Shown piece after piece: positions 16,276-24,027 of a stretch of DNA of 64,000 nt. The position numbers and the translations under genes were made by a program. The stretch spans positions 150,894-214,893 of the forward strand of contig NZ_GL876935.1 in NCBI RefSeq assembly GCF_000192575.1. Reading direction: 5' to 3'. How positions within the stretch are numbered: the stretch's first letter is position 1; each line of letters begins with the position of its first letter. The stretch comes from Novosphingobium nitrogenifigens DSM 19370 (lineage in GTDB: Bacteria; Pseudomonadota; Alphaproteobacteria; Sphingomonadales; Sphingomonadaceae). The notes beneath the pieces are model-generated. The model was not told the origin of the DNA. It worked only from the letters and a program-made list of their open reading frames with translations, and did no database searches.

Positions 16276-17295
16276 ATGGTGTTGCCCGTCGCCCACACTG
16301 CCTCGCTGCTTCAGTTCGAGCGCTATGCCCGACTGACCGGAATCGAGCTCGACACGATCCTCGATGCCGACCATCTCGCCCTGCTCGCACAGGCGCACGA
16401 CTGCGAAACCATGGCGGCGCAAGCGGTCGTCGACATCTTCCAGATTGTCGCTACGGCAGCCCGGCGCGGCGATCTCGGGATCGCCTTTGCCATGTGGTCC
16501 AGCATGCGCGGTTACGGCCCGCTGAGCCTGGTCTGGGAACACAGCATCACCGTCGAGCAACTGCTCCGCCTGTCGGGGCGCTTCCTCCACCTCGAAACCG
16601 AGGCGATCGGGTCGCTGGCCGTTGCCGAGGGGGACGAAATCGCGGTTCAGCAATTCCTGTCAGTGCCAACGCTCATGGGCGGCAGCCAGTATCTGGAAGC
16701 CACGCTGACCTTGCAGCTACGCTCGATTCGCAACATCCTCGGGCCCCAATGGCATCCGGTGCGCGCCGAATTCGCCCATCCCGCCCCCGACCAGACCAGC
16801 TTTCACCGCAGCGTGTTCCGCTGCCCCCTGGTCTTCGGCGCTGACCGCAATGCGCTCCTGCTGCGCCGCGACGAATTGCGCCGCCCTTCGCCTTCGGGCA
16901 ACCCCCATCTCATCGCCTATCTCGAACGACAACTCGAAGCGACGCGACGGAGTCGGTCCGACCATCCGCTCGGCTCGCTCGAACGCTTCATCGCGGCCAA
17001 TCTGGCCGGAGGCGGCCTTACTCTCGCACGGGCGGCCATGGGCATCGGAGTGGGCGAACGCAGCCTGCAGCGCACTCTTGCGCGCCGAGGGCTGACATTT
17101 TCGGCGATGATGACCCAGGCCCGGCAGAGAGTCGCGACCGACTATTTCACCAACCAGCGCAAGCCCAACCTTGGCGAACTCGCACATCGTCTGGGCTATG
17201 CCGAAGCGAGCGCTGCCAGCCGTTTCCTGCGGGAGAACTTTCGCGCCGGAGCCCGCACACTGAGCCGCCGCAACCGCAGCGAACCCGCCGCCTGA
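16276..17295 (+). CDS. AraC-family transcriptional regulator with PF12625-type N-domain
   Basis: 339 residues from the ATG at 16276 (a TTG at 16234 would add 14). The N-terminal 190 residues fit the arabinose-binding-like domain of the OruR/ArgR group (LLQFERYARLTGIELDTIL, then IAFAMWSSMRGYGPLSLVWEHS). The C-terminal AraC/XylS DNA-binding domain has LARAAMGIGVGERSLQRTLA for the first helix-turn-helix and GELAHRLGYAEASAASRFLR for the second. It is divergent from the TonB receptor, with about 160 bases between starts, which makes the receptor its likely target. Confidence 0.87.
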   Translation: MVLPVAHTASLLQFERYARLTGIELDTILDADHLALLAQAHDCETMAAQAVVDIFQIVATAARRGDLGIAFAMWSSMRGYGPLSLVWEHSITVEQLLRLSGRFLHLETEAIGSLAVAEGDEIAVQQFLSVPTLMGGSQYLEATLTLQLRSIRNILGPQWHPVRAEFAHPAPDQTSFHRSVFRCPLVFGADRNALLLRRDELRRPSPSGNPHLIAYLERQLEATRRSRSDHPLGSLERFIAANLAGGGLTLARAAMGIGVGERSLQRTLARRGLTFSAMMTQARQRVATDYFTNQRKPNLGELAHRLGYAEASAASRFLRENFRAGARTLSRRNRSEPAA

Positions 17296-17299
17296 TCAA

Positions 17300-17764
17300 T
17301 CAGCGGGACAGGCGCGCGACGATGTGCCTGGCCGCTTCTGCGACATCATCCCATGCTGTCGCGAAATCCGCCTCGGTCCCGTAATAGGGATCGAGCACCG
17401 CCGCCCCGGCGCGTCCCGGGACCATGTCCATCAGCAATCCCACCCGGGCGAGAACCCGCCGCGGGGCGATGTCGCGCAACCCCTTCAGGTTCTGGTGATC
17501 GAGCGCGAAGATGTGGCCGAACTTGCGGAAGTCGTCCTCTACGACCTGCCTTGCACGGTGCCCCGAAATGTCGGCACCGCGACGCAGCGCTTCGGCTTGG
17601 GCTCGGGGATCGGCCGGACTTCCGGCGTGCCAACCGCTGGTCCCGGCCGAATCGATCGTGAGCGCAAGACCTTGCGCCACCGCCTCGGCCCGCAAGGCCG
17701 CTTCGGCAAGCGGCGACCGGCAGATATTGCCAAGGCACACGAACAGAACGGATTTCTGACTCAT
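17300..17764 (-). CDS. Low-molecular-weight protein-tyrosine-phosphatase
   Basis: 154 residues, the normal length. The P-loop VCLGNICRSP near residues 9-18 carries the catalytic Cys and Arg of the C-X5-R-S motif, and VLDPYYG near residue 125 carries the general-acid Asp. Bacterial members dephosphorylate Tyr residues of BY-kinases, often in exopolysaccharide control, or act in stress responses; no kinase gene is adjacent. The gene is convergent with the AraC regulator, with only four bases between stops. Confidence 0.92.
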   Translation of the reverse strand: MSQKSVLFVCLGNICRSPLAEAALRAEAVAQGLALTIDSAGTSGWHAGSPADPRAQAEALRRGADISGHRARQVVEDDFRKFGHIFALDHQNLKGLRDIAPRRVLARVGLLMDMVPGRAGAAVLDPYYGTEADFATAWDDVAEAARHIVARLSR

Positions 17765-17844
17765 TTCCTGATGCTGTTTCCTGGAGTACGGTCTGGGTCC
17801 CGCCTGTCAGGTGCGCATCTTCTCCCGAACGATTATGTCCGTTA

Positions 17845-17862
17845 TGGAACGAAAACGTTCCA
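17845..17862. promoter_or_regulatory. Perfect 7-bp inverted repeat upstream of the phosphatase gene
   Basis: TGGAACG (17845-17851), AAAA, CGTTCCA (17856-17862). It lies about 80 bases upstream of the phosphatase start and 49 bases after the GDPD stop, both on the minus strand. It may be a regulator site or a weak hairpin ending the upstream operon; no T-run follows. Confidence 0.35.
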
Positions 17863-17910
17863 AACGCCAACCCTCGGGTGCATCGCGCCGCCTTTCGCGC
17901 TTGGCGGAAA

Positions 17911-19041
17911 TTATTGCTGGGGATCTCCATCCACTGCACGCCGCCCGAGCGCCGGGTCGTCGGTAAAGAACCCGTCGAGACCTTCGGACAGATAGCGGCG
18001 GATTTCCATCACACTGCCTTCGGGATTGCGTGCATTGGGCCCCGCGTCATTGCGATAATCGGCGGCCAGGAACTGGTTTTCCGGGCGGAAGGTATAGCAT
18101 CCGACCAGAAGTCCGGCACGGTGCGCATCGGCGATGACATCGAACGCCGAGCCGATCTTCCCCTCGCTGTCGAGCGGGATCAACTGGCGGGTCCAGGGCG
18201 CGACCCAGTCGGCATAGCCGGCGATCTGTGCCAGCCCGTCGGGCTTGAGCATGTCGCCATAGGTCGTGGCGCCACCGGCCTTTGCCACATCGGCGGGGCG
18301 CATATCGTTCTGGTCGATCAACTGCATGAACTGGACATTGGGCTTGTCGCCCAGAACGCCGCGCAGCTTCTTGAGATTGCCGATCTCGAACGACTGGACG
18401 ATCACCGGCGCGGTGCCGAGATAGCGGTTGGCAGCCAGTTCCTTGCAGAAACGCTCTTCGAGCGGCAGGCCGATCCCGGCGAAATAGGTCGAATGCTTGA
18501 TTTCCGGGATAAGCCCGATCGTCCGCCCGCGCGCCGCAGCTTCGGCGGCGAGGAAATCGGCGATTTCGGCCAGAGTGACAATGCGGAAGGCGCCGTCATA
18601 GGAATGGCTTTCGGTGCGCATCCCCTCACCGGTCAGACGCTCTTTCGCGCGCAAGGTACGCAGTTCGTCGAGCGTGAAGTCCTCGGTGAACCAGCCGAAC
18701 TGCGACACCCCGTCGACCACCTTGCTCGCCTTGCGCGCGGCAAATTCCTTGCGCGTGGCAACGTCGGTGGTCTCGGTAATGTTGTTTTCGTGGCGGGCGA
18801 CGAGAATGCCGTCCTTGGTCGAAACCAGGTCGGGTTCGATGAAGTCCGCCCCGTCCGCGATGGCCTTGGCATAGGAGCCGAGCGTGTGTTCGGGCCGCAA
18901 GGCCGAACAGCCACGATGGCCAAGCACCAGCGGCTTGTCCGGACGCACTGAAGCGGCCCGCGCTGTCGTTCCCAATCCCGTCAAAAGAGCAGCAGCGATC
19001 CCGCCGCCGGCTGCCAGAACATCACGCCGTGCCACACGCAT
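17911..19041 (-). CDS. Tat-exported glycerophosphodiester phosphodiesterase
   Basis: 376 residues from ATG 19041, which has GGGAG upstream and avoids overlap with the preceding gene. A twin-Arg signal (RRDVLAAGGGIAAALLTGLG) points to Tat export, as in GlpQ-type enzymes that hydrolyse glycerophosphodiesters to glycerol 3-phosphate and an alcohol in the periplasm. Active-site features: LGHRGCSALRPEHTL (HR and Glu), IEPDLVSTKDGILVARHENN (Glu/Asp metal ligands and second His), and IPEIKHSTYF. Last gene of a five-gene minus-strand operon; 28 bases follow the symporter gene. Length fits the longer GlpQ-like group. Confidence 0.88.
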   Translation of the reverse strand: MRVARRDVLAAGGGIAAALLTGLGTTARAASVRPDKPLVLGHRGCSALRPEHTLGSYAKAIADGADFIEPDLVSTKDGILVARHENNITETTDVATRKEFAARKASKVVDGVSQFGWFTEDFTLDELRTLRAKERLTGEGMRTESHSYDGAFRIVTLAEIADFLAAEAAARGRTIGLIPEIKHSTYFAGIGLPLEERFCKELAANRYLGTAPVIVQSFEIGNLKKLRGVLGDKPNVQFMQLIDQNDMRPADVAKAGGATTYGDMLKPDGLAQIAGYADWVAPWTRQLIPLDSEGKIGSAFDVIADAHRAGLLVGCYTFRPENQFLAADYRNDAGPNARNPEGSVMEIRRYLSEGLDGFFTDDPALGRRAVDGDPQQ

Positions 19042-19069
19042 TGTCTCGGGACTCCCGATTGTTGCCGCG

Positions 19070-20017
19070 TCAATCACCCTTGCGTGCGGCATAACGCCGC
19101 GCGAGCGTCGCGCAAGCCATCAACTGGGCCTGATGGAAAATCATGATCGGCAGGATCACCGCCCCGGCAATGGCAGGGGGAAAAATGATCTTGGCCATGG
19201 GCACGCCGCTCGCCAGCGACTTCTTCGAACCGACGAAGACGATCGCGATCTCGCTCGGCTTGTCATAGCCCAGCGCCCGCGCGATCACGGTCGAAAGCGT
19301 CAGCACCAGCCCGAGCAGGAGCAAGGAGAAGGCCAGCACCGCAACCAGCTGCATCGGCGCCAGCTTGTGCCAGAGACCTTCGACGATCGCGGCCGAGAAC
19401 GAGGAATAGACCGCCAGAACGATCGTGCCGCGATCGGTGATCGTCAGCAGCTTGCGGTGGCTTTCCGCCCAGTGCCCCAGCAGCGGGCGCAGGAGATGCC
19501 CGCCGATGAACGGCAGCAGCAGTTCGACCGCAATGCGCCCGACCTGGGCCAGCGAGATCCCCGCCTGCGCACCCAGCACCAGCCCGGCCAAGAGCGGCGT
19601 GATGATGACACCGAACAGATTGGAGAACGCCGCCGCGCACAGGGCGATCGGAATGTTGCCGCGCGCGATCGAGGTGAAGGCGATCGCCGACTGCACGGTC
19701 GAGGGCAGCACGCACAGGAACAGAAGACCTGTCCACAAGGGCGCGGGCAGCAAGGGACCGGCAACGGCGCGCAAACCGATGCCCAGCAAGGGGAACATCA
19801 CGAAAGTCAGCGCCAGGATCAGGATGTGGACGCGCCAGTCGCGCGCCGCCGTGATCAGGCTTTCCCGCTTCAACCGCACGCCGTGCAGAAAGAACAGCAG
19901 GGCAATCGCCAGCGTGGAAACGGTGTCGACGACCACAGCCCCCTGCCCGCTGGCCGGAAACAGGCTGGCCAGCGCAACAGTCGACAGCATGATCAGAATG
20001 AAGGGATCGATCTTCAT
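19070..20017 (-). CDS. Bile acid:sodium symporter-family transporter (YfeH/SLC10A7-like)
   Basis: 315 residues with about ten membrane helices, including LSTVALASLFPASGQGAVVV, the LFLCVLPSTVQSAIAFTSIA segment (the crossover region with conserved Pro and Ser residues) and IVFVGSKKSLASGVPMAKII, a signature of the SLC10A7/YfeH branch. The bacterial substrates of this branch are largely unknown; bile acid transport should not be assumed. The ATG at 20017 overlaps the stop of the nitrilase-like gene (ATGA), so it is translationally coupled. Confidence 0.85.
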   Translation of the reverse strand: MKIDPFILIMLSTVALASLFPASGQGAVVVDTVSTLAIALLFFLHGVRLKRESLITAARDWRVHILILALTFVMFPLLGIGLRAVAGPLLPAPLWTGLLFLCVLPSTVQSAIAFTSIARGNIPIALCAAAFSNLFGVIITPLLAGLVLGAQAGISLAQVGRIAVELLLPFIGGHLLRPLLGHWAESHRKLLTITDRGTIVLAVYSSFSAAIVEGLWHKLAPMQLVAVLAFSLLLLGLVLTLSTVIARALGYDKPSEIAIVFVGSKKSLASGVPMAKIIFPPAIAGAVILPIMIFHQAQLMACATLARRYAARKGD

Positions 20018-20928
20018 GAGAGGTCCACGATCTCCAATGGAGGCAAGGAAACGGCACCCGGTTGCTCGACCCAGTCCCGCGCATTGAGCACGCCGCCATC
20101 GGCGCGCAAGGCATCGACATGGCCGAGATCGAGATCGGCAAAGACCCATTCGGGGCGGCTTTCCTCGCCAATGGCAAGGACGCCGTCTTCGGGCATGGAA
20201 AAACCCCCGGCCGCATGACGGTCCGGCGGTCCGTAAACGGCAGCCGCACCCCGGTTGCGATCGACGGCAGGCGACCAGTCCGCATCGCCGATGGTCGGCG
20301 AATGGACGGCATAGCACTGCCCTTCGAGCGCGCGGGCCTGGCTGCCGATGCGCACACGCCAGTAGCCGTGCATGGTTTCGGTGCAACTGGGTACGAGAAG
20401 GACTTGCGCGCCCGCTTCGACCGCCGCGCGGGCCAGCAGGGGAAATTCGCTGTCGTAACAGATCAGGATCGCAAGCTTTCCGAGCGGCGTATCGAACAGA
20501 CGCAGGACATCGCCCCCGGAAATGCCCCATTGTTCGCGTTCGAACCGGGTCATCAGCAGCTTGTCCTGGGCACCCACGCGTCCGTCGGGCGAGAACAGGC
20601 GCGCGGTGTTGACGAAACGCCCGTCGGCCAGCTTGCGCGGAGCGCTCGCGGCGAGAAGGAACAGGTCGTGGCGCCGCGCGAGATCGGCATGGAGCGCATC
20701 GACGCGCGGCAAGAGTGCCGAGACGGTCTCGATCGAACCGGCAAGATCGCCCATCGTCGCCGGATCGAGACTGGCCAGCTCCATCGCCCCGTATTCGGGA
20801 AAGATCGCAAGGCTGGCGCCGCCCTGCGCGGCCTCGGCCACCCAGCGCGTCACTTTCGCCTCATAGGCGTCCCAGTCGGCCAGCGCGTCGATGGGATATT
20901 GCGCGGACGCAATGCGATAGCGGGTCAT
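20014..20928 (-). CDS. Carbon-nitrogen hydrolase (nitrilase superfamily)
   Basis: 304 residues. The Glu-Lys-Cys catalytic triad is visible: IFPEYGAMEL (Glu45), GAQDKLLMTRFE (Lys) and LAILICYDSEFPLLAR (Cys). A longer frame to 21135 is just open sequence. The start at 20928 overlaps the GNAT stop (ATGA). The family hydrolyses nitriles or amides; this branch (ending with VFADLDLGHVDALRADGGV) is widespread next to a GNAT gene, but its substrate is unknown. An inference is that it and the acetyltransferase act on the same amine or amide compound. Confidence 0.87.
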   Translation of the reverse strand: MTRYRIASAQYPIDALADWDAYEAKVTRWVAEAAQGGASLAIFPEYGAMELASLDPATMGDLAGSIETVSALLPRVDALHADLARRHDLFLLAASAPRKLADGRFVNTARLFSPDGRVGAQDKLLMTRFEREQWGISGGDVLRLFDTPLGKLAILICYDSEFPLLARAAVEAGAQVLLVPSCTETMHGYWRVRIGSQARALEGQCYAVHSPTIGDADWSPAVDRNRGAAAVYGPPDRHAAGGFSMPEDGVLAIGEESRPEWVFADLDLGHVDALRADGGVLNARDWVEQPGAVSLPPLEIVDLS

Positions 20929-21518
20929 GACCATTGCCGGAGCCAATACTGCATGGGTTTCAGGGTTTCCACAGCCTCGCCATGATCTTTCCAGGCAAGC
21001 TCGGTCGTGAGGCCCTGGATCGGGGCATATCCGCGCTTTGTCCAGAATGCATCGAGCGGGACATAGTCGGCAGGCCGCGCGGGATGATCGGATGGGCGGA
21101 TCACCGCGGCAAAGCAGGCCGCATTGGCGCCACAAGCCCTCGCCTGCGCCTCGCGCTGGTCGAAAAAGGCATGACCCACGCCCTGCCCGCGATATTCGGG
21201 CAGCAACACGCTTTCGCCGAAATAGAACAGCCGATCGACGTCGAGCCCGCGCGCCACGAACGGCGCGCGGAACTCGTCCTTCTGGTCCGCCATCGGCGCA
21301 GCGGTCGCAGCCCCCACGATCCGGTCCCCGTCAAATGCGGCGACCAGCACCGCATCGGGCGCGGCGGCATATTCCTTGACGTATTCGGCCTCGTAAGCCG
21401 GATCGCCGTCATAGAGATAGGGCCAAGCCGAAAAGACGCGAATGCGCAGCATCGCGAGATCGTCGAGCACGGCGGCAATTTCACCGCCGGTCAGGGGACG
21501 GACCGAGACGCCGGTCAT
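20925..21518 (-). CDS. GNAT-family N-acetyltransferase
   Basis: 197 residues with the GNAT fold: VLVAAFDGDRIVGAATAAPM (beta strands 2-4) and the acetyl-CoA binding loop LLPEYRGQGVGHAFFDQRE with the Q/RxxGxG/A signature near residue 120. It lies three bases after the NTF2-like gene and overlaps the nitrilase-like gene by four, placing it inside a coupled operon. The acceptor is unknown; small-molecule amines are most likely given the operon partners. Confidence 0.88.
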   Translation of the reverse strand: MTGVSVRPLTGGEIAAVLDDLAMLRIRVFSAWPYLYDGDPAYEAEYVKEYAAAPDAVLVAAFDGDRIVGAATAAPMADQKDEFRAPFVARGLDVDRLFYFGESVLLPEYRGQGVGHAFFDQREAQARACGANAACFAAVIRPSDHPARPADYVPLDAFWTKRGYAPIQGLTTELAWKDHGEAVETLKPMQYWLRQWS

Positions 21519-21521
21519 GCC

Positions 21522-21932
21522 TTACGCACCGACCTGCGCCGTCCAGTCGGCAAGGTTGTAATACATGGTGAGGCGCGTGATGCGTCCATCGACGATCGAC
21601 AGGAACGCACCCGCGGGCAGAACATAGGTCTGTCCATCGGCTTCGGGCAGGCCTTCGTCTGTCGCCAGATACTGGCCATGCACGACGAATTCGGCCGCCG
21701 CACGGGTGCCGTCCTCGCTCGCCATGAGCACCATGTCTTCCAGACGTTCCTTGTAGCAGCGTTCCATGTGACCAAGGAACTGCGCGAAGGCGTCCTTGCC
21801 GACCACGCGACCGCCCTGGTTGATGTCGTGCGCGACATCGTCGGCGAGGCAATCGAGCATGCCCTGCCAATTCCCGGCATTGAACGCGCCATAATAGCGT
21901 TCGAGAAGGGCAAGAGTGTCGGCACGGCTCAT
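21522..21932 (-). CDS. NTF2-like / SnoaL-type ketosteroid-isomerase-related protein
   Basis: 136 residues from ATG 21932, with GAGGAGA upstream; longer in-frame starts lack a ribosome site. It follows the SnoaL/NTF2 cone-fold pattern: ALLERYYGAFNAGNWQGMLDCLADDVAHDINQ at the start and AGAFLSIVDGRITRLTMYYN near the end. The family includes ketosteroid-isomerase-related proteins without proven activity. First gene of the five-gene operon that runs down to the GDPD. Whether it is catalytic cannot be judged from sequence. Confidence 0.83.
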   Translation of the reverse strand: MSRADTLALLERYYGAFNAGNWQGMLDCLADDVAHDINQGGRVVGKDAFAQFLGHMERCYKERLEDMVLMASEDGTRAAAEFVVHGQYLATDEGLPEADGQTYVLPAGAFLSIVDGRITRLTMYYNLADWTAQVGA

Positions 21933-22060
21933 CTGGTATCTCCTCGCAGGCATTCTTTCAGACATCGTCCGGGCCGAAACCGGCGCTTCGAGCCCGACAT
22001 GCACACCCCATAAGGGTGCCGCCGGGACCCGCGCCATGCCTAATTCGGGGAATCAGAAAA

Positions 22061-22094
22061 AGGAATGAGGCACCCCGTCGGGCGCCTCATTCCT
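22061..22094 (-). terminator. Intrinsic terminator of wrbA
   Basis: On the plus strand AGGAATGAGGC (22061-22071) pairs with GCCTCATTCCT (22084-22094): an 11-bp perfect stem with a 12-base loop. On the minus strand the stem is directly followed by TTTTTCTGATT. It begins 20 bases after the wrbA stop. Confidence 0.88.
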
Positions 22095-22113
22095 CGGGAA
22101 ATCGGACGATCGA

Positions 22114-22713
22114 TCAGCCGAAAAGCTTGTTCGCCGTGTCGGCAACGCGCTTGCCGAGATAACGGGCACCGTCGAGTTCGGCTTCGCTGGGCTGGCGGCT
22201 GCCGTCGCCACCGGCGAGCGTGGTCGCACCATAAGGCGCGCCGCCGACAACGGTGTCGACGCCAAGCTGGCCCTGGAAGCCGTAATCGAGACCCACGATG
22301 GTAAGGCCAAAGTGCAGCAGGTTGGTCAGGATCGAGAACAGGGTGGTTTCCTGCCCGCCGTGCTGGCTGCCGGTCGAGGTGAACGCCGCGCCGACCTTGC
22401 CGTTGAGCGCGCCGCGCGCCCACAGGCCACCGGCCTGGTCGAAGAAGGCGGCCATCTGCGAAGTCAGGCGGCCGAAGCGGGTGCCGGTTCCAACGATGAT
22501 CGCGTCATAATGCTCGAGTTCGGCGACCGTCGCGATGGGGGCAGCCTGATCGAGCTTGAAATGGGCCTTTTCGGCGATTTCGTGGGGAACGGTTTCGGGA
22601 ACGCGCTTCACATCCACTTCCGCGCCGGCAGCGCGGGCGCCTTCGGCAACCGCATTGGCCATGGTTTCGATGTGGCCATAAGTCGAATAATAGAGAACGA
22701 GAACCTTGCTCAT
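22114..22713 (-). CDS. wrbA: NAD(P)H:quinone oxidoreductase, WrbA type
   Basis: 199 residues, the usual WrbA length. Flavodoxin-like FMN-binding loop VLYYSTYGHIETMANAVAEG at the N-terminus, then YDAIIVGTGTRFGRLTSQMA and AAFTSTGSQHGGQETTLFSI, both WrbA signatures. It reduces quinones with two electrons to limit semiquinone and superoxide formation. Start 22713 is chosen because AAAGGA lies eight bases upstream; the ATG nine bases earlier overlaps the ribosome site. Monocistronic with its own terminator, divergent from purC. Confidence 0.95.
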   Translation of the reverse strand: MSKVLVLYYSTYGHIETMANAVAEGARAAGAEVDVKRVPETVPHEIAEKAHFKLDQAAPIATVAELEHYDAIIVGTGTRFGRLTSQMAAFFDQAGGLWARGALNGKVGAAFTSTGSQHGGQETTLFSILTNLLHFGLTIVGLDYGFQGQLGVDTVVGGAPYGATTLAGGDGSRQPSEAELDGARYLGKRVADTANKLFG

Positions 22714-23051
22714 GGGGGGCATCCTTTCGCCGCGTGCCGGGGGAGCCTTGGATGTCCACCCCGGTTCGATGCCCCGTCTCTAGCGCCAAGCGGATTTCAG
22801 GTTTAGAGAGATAATACCGGACATAATGTTCGAATTTATAGAACAGCACGCGATCGACAGCCCACGATTGCCAAAAGCTGCTTTTTCGCCTATGGGGCCA
22901 GCCTCGCAGCCCCGGCACGACGACGCATTGTTTCACGATGCACGGCCCAGGCCGAAGGCACGGTTGTTCCACCGGGGTTTTGGTCGGCCCCGTTTTTATT
23001 CGGCTGAAAGGGCGCTACACTTTGCGCCCGCCGCCACAGGAAGAGTAGCCC
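22714..23051. other. 338-base wrbA-purC divergent intergenic region
   Basis: No gene is supported. The stretch near 22800-22850 (GATAATACC, ATAATGTTCG, TTTATAGAAC) is AT-rich against its surroundings and probably holds the wrbA promoter. In the purC-proximal part a small stem followed by a T-run is described separately. purC itself has GGAAGAG upstream of its ATG. Confidence 0.5.
22973..22997 (+). terminator. Terminator-like stem in the purC leader
   Basis: CGGGG (22973-22977) and CCCCG (22988-22992) with a 10-base loop, immediately followed by TTTTT and ATT, about 55 bases before the purC start. The stem is short. It could end stray upstream transcription or act as a leader attenuator; no purine riboswitch-like core was recognised. 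Confidence 0.3.
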
Positions 23052-23837
23052 ATGTCCCGTCGCCGCCAGATCTACGAAGGCAAGGCCAAGATTCTTTACG
23101 AAGGCCCCGAACCGGGTACGCTGATCCAGTATTTCAAGGATGATGCGACCGCCTTCAACGCGCAGAAGCGCGGCACCATCAACGGCAAGGGCGTCATCAA
23201 CAACCGGATCAGCGAGTACGTCTTCACCCGTCTCGCCCATATCGGCATTCCGACGCACTTCATCCGCCGTCTCAACATGCGCGAGCAGCTCGTCCGTCAG
23301 GTCGAGATTATCCCGATCGAAGTCGTGGTGCGCAATGTCGCGGCCGGTTCGATCAGCAAGCGCCTCGGCATTCCCGAAGGCGAACCGCTGCCCCACACCC
23401 TGATCGAATATTACTACAAGGACGATGCGCTGGGCGATCCGATGGTCGCCGAAGAGCACATCGCCTGCTTCGGCTGGGCCAACAACGAGGAAATGCAGGA
23501 CATTTCGTCGATGGCGATCCGCGTCAACGACTTCATGTGCGGCATGTTCGCAACCATCGGCATTCGCCTGATCGACTTCAAGCTCGAATTCGGCCGCATC
23601 TGGGACGGCGATTACAGCCGCGTGATCCTCGCCGACGAAATCAGCCCCGACGGCTGCCGTCTGTGGGACATGGCGACCGGCGAAAAGCTCGACAAGGACC
23701 GCTTCCGCCGCGATCTCGGCGGTGAAGAGGAAGCCTATCAGGAAGTCGCGCGCCGTCTCGGCCTGCTCGACAACGAAGGCGGACCTTCCGAAGTCCTCGA
23801 TCTTGGCGCTCACCGCAAGCTGCGCACCAAGAAGTAA
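23052..23837 (+). CDS. purC: Phosphoribosylaminoimidazole-succinocarboxamide synthase (SAICAR synthetase)
   Basis: 261 residues; catalyses ATP-dependent joining of CAIR and aspartate in de novo purine synthesis. Visible family features: QIYEGKAKILYEG at the N-terminus (nucleotide-binding loop), KDDATAFN, IEVVVRNVAAGSISKR, and the signature LIDFKLEFGR followed by LADEISPDGCRLWD. GGAAGAG precedes the ATG. In many alphaproteobacteria purC is followed directly by purS-purQ-purL; here a strong terminator follows and purS lies 10.8 kb downstream. Confidence 0.97.
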   Translation: MSRRRQIYEGKAKILYEGPEPGTLIQYFKDDATAFNAQKRGTINGKGVINNRISEYVFTRLAHIGIPTHFIRRLNMREQLVRQVEIIPIEVVVRNVAAGSISKRLGIPEGEPLPHTLIEYYYKDDALGDPMVAEEHIACFGWANNEEMQDISSMAIRVNDFMCGMFATIGIRLIDFKLEFGRIWDGDYSRVILADEISPDGCRLWDMATGEKLDKDRFRRDLGGEEEAYQEVARRLGLLDNEGGPSEVLDLGAHRKLRTKK

Positions 23838-23878
23838 GGGAACGGGCGGGCAGTCATCTGCCCCCTGCGCCGATTACG

Positions 23879-23914
23879 ACAACGCCCTCGCGCCACCCGG
23901 CGCGGGGGCGTTGT
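23879..23914 (+). terminator. Intrinsic terminator after purC
   Basis: ACAACGCCCTCGCGCC (23879-23894) pairs with GGCGCGGGGGCGTTGT (23899-23914) with one G-T pair: a 16-bp stem with a four-base loop. CCGTTTTG follows. It lies 41 bases past the purC stop. Confidence 0.85.
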
Positions 23915-24027
23915 CCGTTTTGCGCCCCCAATTGCGATTCGCCCGTTTCGATCGACCGGTAAAAAGGAGTGCGCAACAAGCGCATCCTCCGGCTAGCAAT
24001 CCGCGATCACACCCGGAGATGCACGAG

